DNA of 64,000 bases from Microbispora sp. H11081 (GCF_012999535.1 NZ_JABBWV010000009.1:1-64000); one strand, 5' to 3'; positions 9,193 through 20,530 are shown, counted from the first letter of the stretch. Program-made: numbers and translations. The notes: generated by a model not told the origin, from the sequence alone.

Positions 9193-9361
9193 GCTCACCG
9201 GCCCCGCCATCGTTCGGCATGCCTTCACGCGTCTGGACAGCATGAAGTGACACAGCTATATAAGCGGGGACAATTCGACCACAAGGTCACGATGGCGAAC
9301 GGCCCTACCCCTGCCGCAGCGCCAGAATTGTTACCAAGAGGTGAGGATCGTTAGGCGCCTC

Positions 9362-11710
9362 TCATCTGAGAGCGGCGAGCACGCGCTCACGCACCTGCAT
9401 ACGCTGTTGCTCATCGAGAATGGGACGGCCCGTGCGATCGGCCACATAGAAGACATCCACCGCTTCTGCGCCCAGAGTTTCCACGCGCGCGGCGCGTACG
9501 TCAAGCCCGCACTCGCCGAACGCGCGGCCGATGCGCCAGAGCAGGCCGGGCCTGTCGTGCGCCCGCACCTCCACCACGCTCGCGGTGTTGGACGCGTCGT
9601 CGAGCAGGGTGACGCGGGGCGGCGCGACCGGCACCCGGGAGGGCCGCATCGACCTCGCCCGCCGCGCCAGGCGCTGCTCGATGTCCAGCCGCCCGGCCAG
9701 CACGAGCCGCAGGTCGGCCTCCAGCGTCGCGGGGTCCGGCGGCGTGCCGTACTCGGGCACCACGACGAACTCGATCACCGCCGTCGCCCCGGCCGACGCG
9801 GCGGAGGCGGAGCGGACCGCCATACGGTGCGCCGCGAGCACCCCGGCGGCCCGCCACAGCAGGCCCGGCCGGTCGGGCGCGACCACGGTGACCGCGCTCC
9901 CGTTCACCCGCACCGCGCCGCCGCCGTGCCTGGCGAGCGCCGCCTGCTCGGGGGACAGGACCGGCGCGGGCGCCGGCGGCGTGCCGGACAGCACCGACCG
10001 CACCCGCCGCACCAGGTCGGACACCAGGGACGCCTTCCAGGAGTTCCACGCGGCCGGGCCGGTGGCGTTGCCGTCGGCCACCGCCAGCGCGGACAGCAGT
10101 TCGAGCACCTGCCTCGACCCGACGGCCTCCGCGACCCGGGAGATCGTCACCGGGTCGTCCAGGTCGCGCCGGGTGGCGGTCTCCGGCAGCAGCAGGTGGT
10201 GCCGCACCACGGTCGCGAGGATGTCCACGTCCGCCGGGGACAGGCCCATGCGGGTGCCGATGTCCCTGGCGACGATCTCGCCCGTGGTGGAGTGGTCGCC
10301 CGGCCAGCCCTTGCCGATGTCGTGCAGCAGCGCGGAGATCAGCAGCAGGTCGGGGCGCGACACCTCCCGGGTGAACGCGGCCGCCCCCGCGGCGGTCTCG
10401 ATGAGGTGCCGGTCGACGGTGTAGCGGTGGACCGGGTTGCGCTGGGGGCGGTGCCGTACGCGCTCCCAGTCGGGGATGAGCCGCACGAGCACCCCCGCCT
10501 GGTCGAGCTCCTCCCAGACCGGTACGGCGGCGCGCCCCGCGCCGAGCAGGGCGACCAGCGCGCCGCGGGCCTCGGGGGGCCACGGCACGGGCAGCGGCGG
10601 AGACTGCGCGGCCAGCGTGGAGACCGTCGCGGGCGCGAGCGGCAGCCCGGCCTCCGCGGCGGCCGCGGCGGCGCGGAGAACGAGGGTGGGGTCGGTGCGC
10701 GGGCTGACGCCGCGCGCCAGCACGACCTCGCCGCCGTGCTCCACCACCCCGTCGGCGAGGGGCCTGCGACCCCGGGGCGCGGGACCGGTGAGCAGCCGGT
10801 CGACCGTGCGCCAGGTGGCGTCGAACGCGTGGGAGACGGTCCGGCCCGCCTCGGCCAGGCGGCGCATCAGCGCCTCGGCGTCCAGCAGGCCCAGCGTGCC
10901 GGCGACCGCGTCCTGCTCCTGGAGCACCAGGCGGTCGGTGCCGCGCGCGGTGACGAGGTGCAGGCCGTGCCTGATGTCCAGCAGCAGTTCGTACGCCTCG
11001 CGCACGCGGGGGCCGGGCGCCGAGGCGACCCAGGCGGCGGCCACGGCCTGCATCGCCTGCACGTCGCGCAGCCCGCCCCTTGAGTCTCTGATGTCGGGTT
11101 CGAGCAGGAAGGCCAGCTCGCCGCTCGCCTCCGCGCGCTTGTCGGCCGAGGCCCGCAGCTCGGCGAGCCTGCGCCGGGAGTCCGCGCGCCACTCGGCGAG
11201 CACGGCCTCCCGCGCGGCTCTGGTCAGTTCGGGGTCCCCCACCACGTGCCGCGCCTGGATCAGGCCGAGCACCGCTTTCAGGTCCTCCCTGGCGACCTTC
11301 ACCGCCTCTTCCACGGTGCGGACCGAGTGGTCGAGGCCGATCCCGGAGTCCCAGATGGGATACCAGATGCGGTCGGCGATCCTCCCGACATCCTCACGGC
11401 CGTCGTGGAGCAGGACCAGGTCGAGGTCGCTGCCCGGGGCGAGCTCGCCCCGCCCCAGGCTGCCGACCGCGACCAAGGCGATCCCGCCGATCCCGTTGGT
11501 GCCGTTGACCCCGCCGCCGACCGCGGGGCCGATACCGTGGGGAGCGGCGGGGCCGCGCTCCTCGGAGAGGCCGCCCTTCCCTCCCGATCCCCCCTCCCGC
11601 GCGTACGGCCTCAGGGCCGCCGTGCGGAACAGATCGGTGAGCCATCTGTCGATGTCCGCGGCCCGGTCCTTGCGAACCGCGGCGAACGAGCGAGCCTCCC
11701 CTCTCATCAT
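9362..11710 (-). CDS. glnD: [Protein-PII] nucleotidyltransferase GlnD
   Basis: Bifunctional enzyme that modifies PII at Tyr51 when nitrogen is short and removes the group when it is plentiful. In actinobacteria the modification is usually adenylylation. I start it at ATG 11710 (two ATGs in a row, with GGAGG upstream), giving 782 residues; the frame stays open further upstream but would overlap glnB. Domains in order: nucleotidyltransferase with VAVGSLGRGELAPGSDLDLV, GlnD-specific helical linker, HD phosphohydrolase domain with ALLHDIGKGWPGDHS, and two C-terminal ACT domains (APDRPGLLWR and AHDRPGLLWR). It is the last gene of amtB-glnB-glnD, only a few bases after glnB. Confidence 0.95.
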   Translation of the reverse strand: MMRGEARSFAAVRKDRAADIDRWLTDLFRTAALRPYAREGGSGGKGGLSEERGPAAPHGIGPAVGGGVNGTNGIGGIALVAVGSLGRGELAPGSDLDLVLLHDGREDVGRIADRIWYPIWDSGIGLDHSVRTVEEAVKVAREDLKAVLGLIQARHVVGDPELTRAAREAVLAEWRADSRRRLAELRASADKRAEASGELAFLLEPDIRDSRGGLRDVQAMQAVAAAWVASAPGPRVREAYELLLDIRHGLHLVTARGTDRLVLQEQDAVAGTLGLLDAEALMRRLAEAGRTVSHAFDATWRTVDRLLTGPAPRGRRPLADGVVEHGGEVVLARGVSPRTDPTLVLRAAAAAAEAGLPLAPATVSTLAAQSPPLPVPWPPEARGALVALLGAGRAAVPVWEELDQAGVLVRLIPDWERVRHRPQRNPVHRYTVDRHLIETAAGAAAFTREVSRPDLLLISALLHDIGKGWPGDHSTTGEIVARDIGTRMGLSPADVDILATVVRHHLLLPETATRRDLDDPVTISRVAEAVGSRQVLELLSALAVADGNATGPAAWNSWKASLVSDLVRRVRSVLSGTPPAPAPVLSPEQAALARHGGGAVRVNGSAVTVVAPDRPGLLWRAAGVLAAHRMAVRSASAASAGATAVIEFVVVPEYGTPPDPATLEADLRLVLAGRLDIEQRLARRARSMRPSRVPVAPPRVTLLDDASNTASVVEVRAHDRPGLLWRIGRAFGECGLDVRAARVETLGAEAVDVFYVADRTGRPILDEQQRMQVRERVLAALR

Positions 11711-11714
11711 CCGG

Positions 11715-13366
<1,652 letters not shown>

Positions 13367-13506
13367 CGACTCGGCCCTCCTTACAATTTGGCGTGTGGCC
13401 GGTTATCACTCCCTCAGTGGCTTCGCCCGGGGTCACCATTGGCCGGCTGGCGCACTGACGTTGGCGACAGCGTGTTCTTCCACCGTTTCAGCCCACGACC
13501 ATGTGT

Positions 13507-13553
13507 GTTTCACATGTGTGAATCTCCCTGCCGACGTGTTTCGGACTGGTTTC
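13507..13553 (-). promoter_or_regulatory. Candidate GlnR boxes upstream of amtB
   Basis: Read on the amtB strand there is TTCAC-n6-GAAAC (13507-13522) and further upstream GAAAC-n6-GAAAC (13538-13553). The known actinomycete GlnR consensus is gTnAc-n6-GaAAc, so the first box matches 9 of 10 defined positions apart from the first G, and the second has two good half-sites. The two boxes are 15 bases apart, wider than in the classical glnA arrangement. Regulation by GlnR is inferred from this match and from the genes controlled. Confidence 0.55.
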
Positions 13554-13574
13554 GGATATGCGCTAAATGACAAA

Positions 13575-13598
13575 ACGCGCACCCCAGGGGGTGCGCGT
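13575..13598 (-). terminator. Intrinsic terminator of the sigma factor gene
   Basis: An 11-bp perfect stem (ACGCGCACCCC with GGGGTGCGCGT) with a minimal loop. Read leftward it is followed by a T-rich run (TTTTGTCATTT, at 13574-13564). This suits termination of the leftward sigma-factor transcript before the amtB promoter. Confidence 0.7.
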
Positions 13599-13659
13599 CG
13601 TCACGGCGGAGTCACCGGCGATCGCCGGGACCGCGTGTTGCGCGGCGGGTTCCGTGGCG

Positions 13660-13731
13660 TTGTTACGGGGCGTGTTACCGGGTGTGTTACCGGGTGTGTT
13701 ACGTGGCGTGTTCCGGGGCGTGTTCCGGGGG
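13660..13731. repeat. Six tandem 12-bp repeats just after the sigma factor gene
   Basis: Six units of 12 bp with consensus GTGTTaCcGGGt, starting at 13660, 13672, 13684, 13696, 13708 and 13720. Units 2 and 3 are identical. They end four bases before the stop codon of the sigma gene (13736), so they lie in its 3' untranslated region. No gene is encoded. Function unknown. Confidence 0.85.
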
Positions 13732-13735
13732 CGGG

Positions 13736-14668
13736 CTACGCGGCGCTGGCCATCTTGCGCAGCCGCGCCAGCGCGTCGCGCTCGATACGCCGGGCGCGGT
13801 CGCGGCCGATGCCGTACCGCTCCCCCACCTCGGTGAGGGTGTGCTCGCGGCCGTCCACCAGGCCGTAACGCCAGCGCAGCATCTCACGCATCTGGCCGTC
13901 CAGACCGGTCAGCCACTGCTCGAGCCGTTCCTTCTCCAGCGTGTCCATGGCCTGCTGCTCGGGGTCCGCCCACGTCTCGTCGGCGATCATGTCACCGAGC
14001 TCGGTCTCGTCCTCGTCGCCCACGCCGAGCTGGAGGGAGACCGGGTCGGAGGCCCAGCGGCGCAGTTCCTGCACCCGCTCGATCGGCAGTTCCAGCACCT
14101 CGGCCAGGTCGGCGTCGGTCGGCTCCGCGTCGAACTCCGCCAGCATGTCCCTGCGCACCCGCATGAGCCTCGTCATCTGCTCACCCGCGTGGGTGGGCAG
14201 GCGCACCGGCCGCGCCTGCTCGTGGATCGAGCGGCCCACCGACTGCCGGATCCACCAGGTGGCGTAGGTCGAGAACTTGTATCCCCTGCGGTAGTCGAAC
14301 TTCTCCACCGCCCTGACCAGCCCCAGGTTCCCCTCCTGCACCAGGTCGATCAGCGGCATCCCCCGGCCCGAGTACTTCCGCGCGACCGCCACCACGAGGC
14401 GCAGGTTGGCCTGGATGAACTCGTCCTTCGCCCGCCGCCCCGAGATCGCGATGCGCTCCAGCTCCTCGTCGGTCGCGTCCGCGATCTTCGGCTCGCGCCG
14501 CCCGCTGTCGAGCAGTTGCTCGGCGAACAGGCCCGCCTCGATGCGCTTGGCCAGCTCGACCTCCTGCTCAGCGGTCAGCAGCGGGACCCGGCCGATCTCG
14601 GCCAGATACGTCCCAAGCAGGTCCCGGTCCGAGACGTGCTGATCCTGCGTCCGATTCCCCGTCGCCAT
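13736..14668 (-). CDS. Group 2 RNA polymerase sigma factor (HrdD/SigB-like)
   Basis: A 310-residue sigma-70 factor lacking the long region 1.1 of the housekeeping sigma. I start it at ATG 14668, preceded by GAGGTG; the frame is open further upstream but codes nothing family-like. Region 1.2 is DLLGTYLAEIGRVPLL. Region 2 has NLRLVVAVARKYSGRGMPLIDLVQEGNLGL followed by FSTYATWWIRQSVGRSI (-10 recognition). Region 4 ends with LTEVGERYGIGRDRARRIERDAL (-35 helix-turn-helix). The length and intact regions fit the non-essential Hrd-type factors of actinomycetes, which often serve stationary phase or stress. It is transcribed alone and followed by a good terminator. Which paralogue it corresponds to cannot be told here. 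Confidence 0.92.
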   Translation of the reverse strand: MATGNRTQDQHVSDRDLLGTYLAEIGRVPLLTAEQEVELAKRIEAGLFAEQLLDSGRREPKIADATDEELERIAISGRRAKDEFIQANLRLVVAVARKYSGRGMPLIDLVQEGNLGLVRAVEKFDYRRGYKFSTYATWWIRQSVGRSIHEQARPVRLPTHAGEQMTRLMRVRRDMLAEFDAEPTDADLAEVLELPIERVQELRRWASDPVSLQLGVGDEDETELGDMIADETWADPEQQAMDTLEKERLEQWLTGLDGQMREMLRWRYGLVDGREHTLTEVGERYGIGRDRARRIERDALARLRKMASAA

Positions 14669-14894
14669 CCGATGGCACCTCGTTCCGCCGCCGCGATATG
14701 CACTACCTGAGCCGGCGAACCGGGCGTGTCCGCCCCGCTCGGCACGGCTCCCCGGCTTCCTGCTCCCTGCCCCGGACAACGGCCGGTCCATGGCAAAGAT
14801 TCCCCAAACGAATACGACCCGGGAACGGTTTCCTTTTCCTCCTGAAGGAGGATGCGATACCGGGAGAAAGGGCGTTTACCCTGCTCCGGCGGCC

Positions 14895-16043
14895 TCAAAC
14901 GAGACGGCGTCCCATCCGCCACACCTGCGCCGCCAGCGGCACTCCCGGCCGGTAGGCCAGGTGGATGTACGACGGCGCCTCCAGGATGACGAGGTCCGCG
15001 CGGGACCCGACGCACAGCATGCCGACGTCGGTGCGCCGCAGCGCCCGCGCGCCACCGAGGGTGGCCGCCCGTACGGCCTCGAGCGGCGTCATGCCCATCT
15101 CGCGCACGGCCAGGGCGACGCAGAACGCCATCGAGGTGGTGAAGGAGGAGCCCGGATTGCAGTCGGTCGCCAGCGCCACGGTGACGCCCGCGTCGAGCAG
15201 CCGCCGCGCGTCCGGATAGGGCGACCTGGTGGAGAACTCCGCGCCTGGCAGCAGGGTGGCGACCACCCCGCTGGAGGCGAGCGCGTCCACGTCGGCCGCG
15301 GTGAGGTGGGTGCAGTGGTCGGCGGATGCGGCCCCCATCTCGCAGGCCAGCCGCACCCCCGGCCCCTCGCCCAGCTGGTTGGCGTGGACCCGGATCAGCA
15401 GCCCGGCCTTGCGCCCGGCCATGAGCACCTCTCTGCTGTGCTCCTCGCCGAACGCGCCGCGCTCGCAGAACACGTCCACCCACTTGGCGTACGGCGCGCA
15501 CGCCTCGAGCATCGGACCGGTCACGAGCCTGACGTAGTCGTCGGCCGTCGTCCCCGGCGGGACGACGTGCGCGCCGAGGAACGTCGTCTCCTCGGTGAAC
15601 TGGCGGGCGATCTCCAGGCTGCGGCGCTCGTCCTCGACCGTGAGGCCGTACCCGCTCTTGATCTCGAACGTCGTGGTGCCCTGCATGGCCATCTCCGCCA
15701 CCAGCAACGCCGTCGTCGACACCAGCTCGGGGATGGTGGCCCGCCGGGTCGCCTCGACGGTCGAGCGGATGCCGCCCGCCGTGTAGGGCAGGCCTGCCAT
15801 CCGCGCGGCGAACTCCCCGGCGCGGTCGCCCGCGAAGACCAGGTGCGCGTGGCTGTCCACGAAACCCGGGATGACGGCGCGGCCCTCCACGTCGACGCGC
15901 TCGTCGGCGGCCGGGGCGTCGGCGGATCGCCCGATCCACCGGACCAGGCCGTCCTCCGCGACCAGCGCCGCGTCCTCGATCTCCTCCTGCTCGGGGTCCG
16001 CCGTGTAGAGCTGACCGATCCCCGTGAAAACGACTGATGTCAT
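14895..16043 (-). CDS. hutI: Imidazolonepropionase HutI
   Basis: Amidohydrolase that opens the ring of imidazolonepropionate to give N-formimidoyl-L-glutamate, step 3 of histidine degradation. 382 residues from ATG 16043. Metal ligands: the DSHAHLVF motif near the N-terminus, a His in RVHANQLGE, and Asp in [11 protein letters not shown]. The family segments [20 protein letters not shown] and SADHCTHL are present. The next gene upstream is hutF (53-base gap), so the two form an operon that takes imidazolonepropionate to formylglutamate. hutH and hutU are not in this window. Confidence 0.94.
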   Translation of the reverse strand: MTSVVFTGIGQLYTADPEQEEIEDAALVAEDGLVRWIGRSADAPAADERVDVEGRAVIPGFVDSHAHLVFAGDRAGEFAARMAGLPYTAGGIRSTVEATRRATIPELVSTTALLVAEMAMQGTTTFEIKSGYGLTVEDERRSLEIARQFTEETTFLGAHVVPPGTTADDYVRLVTGPMLEACAPYAKWVDVFCERGAFGEEHSREVLMAGRKAGLLIRVHANQLGEGPGVRLACEMGAASADHCTHLTAADVDALASSGVVATLLPGAEFSTRSPYPDARRLLDAGVTVALATDCNPGSSFTTSMAFCVALAVREMGMTPLEAVRAATLGGARALRRTDVGMLCVGSRADLVILEAPSYIHLAYRPGVPLAAQVWRMGRRLV

Positions 16044-16096
16044 GCCGATGGGCCCCACGTCTCCTGATCTTCGCCACGCCGTGAGCGGCGCAAACC

Positions 16097-17440
16097 TCAC
16101 CGGTGCAGCGGAGCGATCGCGTCCCCCAGCAGCGCGCCGACGTCGCCGAGGACGTGCCGCCCGTCCTCCACGATCCGCCGCCCGCCCGCGACCACCGAGT
16201 GCACGTCGGCGGCGGTGGCGGCGAACACCGCCAGCTCGACCGCCGAGGTCTTCGTCGCGCCTGCCGTACGGACCGAGTCGAGCCGGACGGATACGAGGTC
16301 GGCCCAGGCTCCGGGCACCAGGCACCCGGCGTCGGGGAAGCCGAGCGACGCCTGCCCGGCGGCGGTCGCGGCGTGCAGGAGCTGCTCGGCGGGCCAGTGC
16401 CCGCGCTCGCCCGTGACGAGCCGCTCGTCGAGCTCCACCGCCCGCGCCTCCTCGAACAGGTCGATGACCGCCTGGCTGTCGGTGCCGAGCGTGATCGGCG
16501 ACCCCGCCTCCAGCAGCCTGCGGGCGGGGCCGACGCCGTCGGCGAGGTCGCGTTCCGTGGTGGGGCACATGCACACCTGGGTGGTGGAGCCGCCGAGCAG
16601 CGCCACGTCCACGTCGGACAGATGGGTGGCGTGCACCGCCGTCGAGCGCGGGCCGAGCACGCCGTGGTCGTGCAGCACCTGGACGGGCGTGGCCGAGTAG
16701 GCCTCGACGCACGCCTCGTTCTCGGCCGGCTGCTCGGAGACGTGCGCGTGCAGCGGCCCGGTGTGCCGGTGGGCGAAGTCGGCGACGACGTGCATCTGCT
16801 CGGGCGGCACCGCGCGCACGGAGTGGACGGCCGCGCCGATCTCGACGTCCTCCTCGCCCTCGTAGACGCGGGCGAGGTCGTCCGCCCTGGCCGCCCAGCG
16901 ATCCGCGTCCCCGTCGCCGAAGCGCGCCTGGGTGCCGGCGAGGGCCTCGCCGATGTTCCCGGTCAGATAACAGGTGTCGAGCAGGGTGATGCGCAGCCCG
17001 GCGCGCCTGGCCGCCTCGACCAGGGCGTGGCCCATCGCGTTCGGGTCCGCGTACGGCCTGCCGCCCGGGCCGTGGTGCAGGTAGTGGAACTCGGCCACGG
17101 TGGTGATCCCGGCGAGCGCCATCTCGGCGTACGTCGCGGTGGCCAGGGCGAGGTAGCGGTCGGGGTCGAGCGCCTCGGCGGTCGCGTACATCCGTTCACG
17201 CCAGGTCCAGAAGCTGCCGCGACCGGTCTGGGTGTGGCCGCGCAGCGCGCGGTGGAAGGCGTGCGAATGGCAGTTGGCCAGGCCGGGCAGGGTCAGCCCG
17301 GCCAGCCGTACGGCCCCTGGGGGAGCCGGCGACTCCGGCCTGATCTCCGTGATGCGGCGGCCCTCGACGCCGACGACGACGCTCTCGACGACCTCTCCGG
17401 GCGACAGCCACGCCATCTCGCACCAGTAAGTCTCGTGCAC
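16097..17440 (-). CDS. hutF: Formimidoylglutamate deiminase HutF
   Basis: Amidohydrolase that converts N-formimidoyl-L-glutamate to N-formyl-L-glutamate and ammonia, the actinomycete/pseudomonad branch of histidine use. 447 residues from GTG 17440, chosen for GGAGGACCG directly upstream. Motifs: [18 protein letters not shown] (metal HxH), [27 protein letters not shown] and [16 protein letters not shown]. It precedes hutI in the same direction. The ammonia released links it functionally to the nitrogen genes nearby, though nothing in the sequence proves co-regulation. Confidence 0.94.
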   Translation of the reverse strand: MHETYWCEMAWLSPGEVVESVVVGVEGRRITEIRPESPAPPGAVRLAGLTLPGLANCHSHAFHRALRGHTQTGRGSFWTWRERMYATAEALDPDRYLALATATYAEMALAGITTVAEFHYLHHGPGGRPYADPNAMGHALVEAARRAGLRITLLDTCYLTGNIGEALAGTQARFGDGDADRWAARADDLARVYEGEEDVEIGAAVHSVRAVPPEQMHVVADFAHRHTGPLHAHVSEQPAENEACVEAYSATPVQVLHDHGVLGPRSTAVHATHLSDVDVALLGGSTTQVCMCPTTERDLADGVGPARRLLEAGSPITLGTDSQAVIDLFEEARAVELDERLVTGERGHWPAEQLLHAATAAGQASLGFPDAGCLVPGAWADLVSVRLDSVRTAGATKTSAVELAVFAATAADVHSVVAGGRRIVEDGRHVLGDVGALLGDAIAPLHR

Positions 17441-17513
17441 CGGTCCTCCAGATGGGCGGCGTGGCGGTGTCGCCACTGCTGTGGAACGTGCGTCCCCGTG
17501 TCTCGTGCGGCCG

Positions 17514-18200
17514 TCAGCGGGTCGGTCCCGCCGCGGGCCGTACGGTGATCTCGGTGACGTGGGCGTCGGGTGTGGCCGTCACGGCGGCCAGCACGGCGCG
17601 AGCCACCGATTCGGCCTCCAGATACTTTCCCGGCTCGTACGGCCCTTCCTCCTGGGCGCGGACGTCCCTTTGCATGTCGGTGTCCACCCGCCCGGGGAAG
17701 ATCGAGGTGACGCGCACGCCGTGGGCGTTCTCCTCCTCGCGCAGCACGTCCGCGTACGCGCGGAGGGCGAACTTGCTGGCGGCGTAGGGACCCCAGTTGG
17801 GGTTGGCCCGCTGCCCGGCGCCGGAGTTGATGAGCACGACGTGCCCCATGGCCGCGCGCAGCGCGGGCAGCAGCAGCCGGGTCAGCTCGGCGACCGCGAC
17901 GACGTTGACCTCCATCGTCCGCCGCCAGACCTCGGCGGGGACGTCCGCGAGGTGGCCGAGCCTGGCGATGCCCGCGCTGTGGACCAGCAGGTCGAGCCGG
18001 TCGATCCCCTCGACGTCGGCGGGGGTGAGCTCGGTGAGCTCCACCGCCCACGGGCGCGCCGCGGGCAGTTCCTCGCACATCGCGTCGAGCGCGGTGCCGT
18101 CCCGCCCGCCCAGGAGAAGGTCGTGCGTCGGGGCGAGGGCACGGGCGATCGCCGCCCCCACGCCCCGGGAGGCGCCGGTGATCAAAGCCGTGGGTCGCAT
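17514..18200 (-). CDS. Short-chain dehydrogenase/reductase
   Basis: 228-residue classical SDR. The start is ATG 18200, with GGTGAGG eight bases upstream. Cofactor motif TGASRGVGAAIA at the N-terminus, VHSAGIARLG in place of NNAG, Ser in LINSGAGQ and the catalytic YAASK (Tyr-x-x-x-Lys). The family covers many substrates and nothing here identifies one. It lies 73 bases upstream of hutF on the same strand, so it may be read into the hut genes, but no role in histidine use is known to me. Confidence 0.85.
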   Translation of the reverse strand: MRPTALITGASRGVGAAIARALAPTHDLLLGGRDGTALDAMCEELPAARPWAVELTELTPADVEGIDRLDLLVHSAGIARLGHLADVPAEVWRRTMEVNVVAVAELTRLLLPALRAAMGHVVLINSGAGQRANPNWGPYAASKFALRAYADVLREEENAHGVRVTSIFPGRVDTDMQRDVRAQEEGPYEPGKYLEAESVARAVLAAVTATPDAHVTEITVRPAAGPTR

Positions 18201-18336
18201 GGACCTCACCTTAGAGCGCCGCCCGGATCTTGCCGCACACGGCGTGCCGGGTTTCCGGGTGACCGGGCGGCGGTGGGCATGTCACCGCTGCGGGCGCAGG
18301 GTCTCGGGCGTGGGGCGCTCCAGGGTCAGGGCATAG

Positions 18337-18498
18337 CACGTGGCGCTCGACCGGGCCACGCTCGACGACGTCTTCCTGCACAAGACGGGCCGCTCGCTCC
18401 GCGGCCTGTTCGCCTCCGGCCTGTCGTACGGCCTGGCCCTGGCCGTGCGGGACGAGAACGGAATGTCTTGGAGTAAGCGGCGGGGCGTCCCGCCCTGA
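18337..18498 (+). pseudogene. Remnant of the C-terminus of a DrrA-type ABC transporter ATPase
   Basis: The frame reads VALDRATLDDVFLHKTGRSL. The stretch TLDDVFLxxTGRxLR is the conserved C-terminal signature of DrrA/daunorubicin-resistance-type ATPases, normally after residue 290. An in-frame TAG lies at 18334-18336 just before it, no Walker motifs exist upstream, and after the signature the frame continues for about 30 unrelated codons to TGA at 18496. It is therefore a decayed fragment of a transporter gene that once ran rightward here. Identification rests on one short motif, but that motif is distinctive. Confidence 0.6.
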
Positions 18499-18517
18499 AC
18501 AGCCGGGACGCCCCGCC
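18479..18517. terminator. Strong GC hairpin, bidirectional terminator candidate
   Basis: A perfect 14-bp stem (GGCGGGGCGTCCCG at 18479-18492 with its complement at 18504-18517) and an 11-base loop that contains the stop codon of the ABC ATPase remnant. No T-run on either side. It was probably the terminator of the lost rightward gene and may now insulate the leftward exporter gene from the SDR. Confidence 0.6.
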
Positions 18518-18742
18518 TCCGACCCGTGTCACCGGACGCGCCCGCACGCGCGTTGGCTCCGGGAACCGGGCGGTGGTGAAGGAGAGGTTACGCATCACCG
18601 ATCTCCCCTGTCTCCGGTCGAAACAAGCTGTGGCGCGGTGTAAGGGCTGCTCACGGCTTCGCCATCGGCTGTCCGCGTAGGGCCCGGCCGCCGTCTCCGC
18701 TTGGCCCTCCGGCGCCGTGTCCGCGGGGGCCTCGGCCGCCGG

Positions 18743-20530
18743 TCAGGACGAGACGAGGAACTGCGTCGCGGCCAGTTCGCGATATAGCTCGTCGGCCGCG
18801 ACCAGTTCGTCGTGGGTGCCCCAGGCCCGTACGCGACCGGCCTCCATCACCACGATCCGGTCGGCGCCCGTCACAGTGGACAGGCGGTGGGCGATCACCA
18901 GGACGGTCGTCTCGCGCGCCACCTCGGCCACGACCTCCCGCAGCCGCATCTCGTTGACCGCGTCGAGCTGTGAGGTCGCCTCGTCGAGCAGCAGCAGCCC
19001 CGGCCTGCGCAGCAGCGCCCTGGCGATGGCGACCCGCTGCCGCTCGCCGCCCGACAGCAGGACGCCGCGATGGCCGACCTGCGTCTCCAGTCCCTCGGGC
19101 AGCCGCTCGACCAGGTCGTCCAGGCGCGTACGGGCGAGGGCGCGGGCGACCTCCTCGTCGGTCGCTCCGGACGCGCCGAAGACGAGATTCTCCCGGAGCG
19201 TGCCCGCCAGCACCGGGGCGTCCTGCTCGACGTACCCGAGCATCGCCCGCAGTTCGCCGAGCGGCCAGCCGCGGATGTCCCGCCCGCCGACGGTGATCGA
19301 TCCCTCCTGCGGCTCGTAGAACCGCTCGATGAGGCCGAACACCGTCGACTTGCCCGCGCCCGAGGGGCCGACCAGCGCGGTCATGCCGCCGGCGGGCGCC
19401 TCGAACGTCACGCCGTGGTGGACCACCGGCCGGTCCTCGCCGTAGCGGAAGACGACCCCGGAGAAGGTCACCCCGAGGGGCTCGCCTTCCGTCCGGGTCA
19501 CGGGGGCGGCGGCGGGCTCGGCAGGCAGCGCGGCGATCTCCTGGATGCGGGTCACCGCCGCCAGGCCGTTCTGGATCTGCGTGAGGCTCTGGACGATCTG
19601 GCCGATCGGGGAGACCAGATAGAAGAGGTACATGAGGAACGCGATCAGGGCGGAGATCTCCATCTCCCCCGCCGCCACCCGCGCGCCACCGATCCCCAGC
19701 ACCGCGAGGAACGCGAGCTGGATCGACATCCACGCGCCGATCCCGGCCAGCGAGGTCCACGCGGCGGCGGCCACGCCCCGGTCGCGCGCCGCCACGGCCG
19801 CCGCGCTCACCGCCGCGGTCTCCCGCGCCTCCGCGCCCGCCGCCTTCACCGTACGGAACGCCTGGAGGGCGCGGTCGAGCACCGAGCCCATCTCGCCGAG
19901 CGCCACCTGCGCCTGGAGGGAGGCGCGGCGGATGCGCGGGGCGATGACCACGCCGAGGAGCCCGACCAGCGCGACGACGGCGAGCGTGACGACCAGCAGC
20001 AGGCCGTCCATGATCGCCATCATCACGGCGGCGCCCAGGAACGTGAAGACGGAGCCGACCAGCGAGGCCAGCGCGTCCGTGCAGACGGCACGCAGCAGCG
20101 TGGTGTCGGAGCCGACCCGCGACAGCAGGTCGCCGGGCTTGAGCCGGTCCACGTCGGAGACCCTGAGCCGCAGGATGCGGTCCACCAGGCCGCGGCGCGA
20201 GTCGAGCACGATCGTCTCGCCCATCCGCTCCAGCAGGAACCGCCCGGCCGCCGAGACCAGCGCGCCCGCCAGGACCGCGACCGACAGCCCGAGCACCGGG
20301 CCGGTCAGCGCGCCGCCCTCGCCGAACGTGTCGATCACCCACTTGGCCATGACCGGCATGGCGAGCCCGCTGAGACTGCCGACGAGGCTCAGCAGGCCGC
20401 CCAGCAGGAGCACCCGCCGGTGCGGGCGCACCTGGTCGAACAGCAGCCGCCAGGAGGCGCGCTCCCCCAGGGACGCCTTCGTCCTCGGCCCTGGTTCGCC
20501 ACCGCCTGGGCCGTCGCCGTCCATCCCCAT
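18743..20530 (-). CDS. ABC exporter, fused membrane and ATPase domains (MsbA/LmrA type)
   Basis: 595-residue half-transporter that should work as a homodimer in the cytoplasmic membrane. I start it at ATG 20530 after GGAGGGGGC. An N-terminal six-helix ABC membrane domain occupies about residues 30-310. Then the ATPase: Walker A GPSGAGKST, Q-loop YVEQDAPVLAG, signature LSGGERQRVAIARALL, Walker B LLLLDEATSQLDA and switch His in VIAHRLSTV. Substrate is unknown; exporters of this type move drugs, lipids or peptides. No accessory or biosynthetic genes adjoin it apart from a small unknown protein upstream. Confidence 0.9.
   Translation of the reverse strand: MGMDGDGPGGGEPGPRTKASLGERASWRLLFDQVRPHRRVLLLGGLLSLVGSLSGLAMPVMAKWVIDTFGEGGALTGPVLGLSVAVLAGALVSAAGRFLLERMGETIVLDSRRGLVDRILRLRVSDVDRLKPGDLLSRVGSDTTLLRAVCTDALASLVGSVFTFLGAAVMMAIMDGLLLVVTLAVVALVGLLGVVIAPRIRRASLQAQVALGEMGSVLDRALQAFRTVKAAGAEARETAAVSAAAVAARDRGVAAAAWTSLAGIGAWMSIQLAFLAVLGIGGARVAAGEMEISALIAFLMYLFYLVSPIGQIVQSLTQIQNGLAAVTRIQEIAALPAEPAAAPVTRTEGEPLGVTFSGVVFRYGEDRPVVHHGVTFEAPAGGMTALVGPSGAGKSTVFGLIERFYEPQEGSITVGGRDIRGWPLGELRAMLGYVEQDAPVLAGTLRENLVFGASGATDEEVARALARTRLDDLVERLPEGLETQVGHRGVLLSGGERQRVAIARALLRRPGLLLLDEATSQLDAVNEMRLREVVAEVARETTVLVIAHRLSTVTGADRIVVMEAGRVRAWGTHDELVAADELYRELAATQFLVSS

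Larger units (their letters stand above)
18201..18742. other. 542-bp region without an intact gene, between the SDR and an ABC exporter
   Basis: Contains the SDR ribosome-binding site at its left edge, a short remnant of an ABC-transporter ATPase (18337-18498, + strand), a very strong hairpin (18479-18517) and GC-rich sequence with no family-like reading frame. Confidence 0.6.

Noticed and set aside
14836-14860. Terminator for hutI (TCCTCC-TGAA-GGAGGA)
   Set aside because: The stem is only six base pairs and is not followed by T residues in the direction of hutI transcription.
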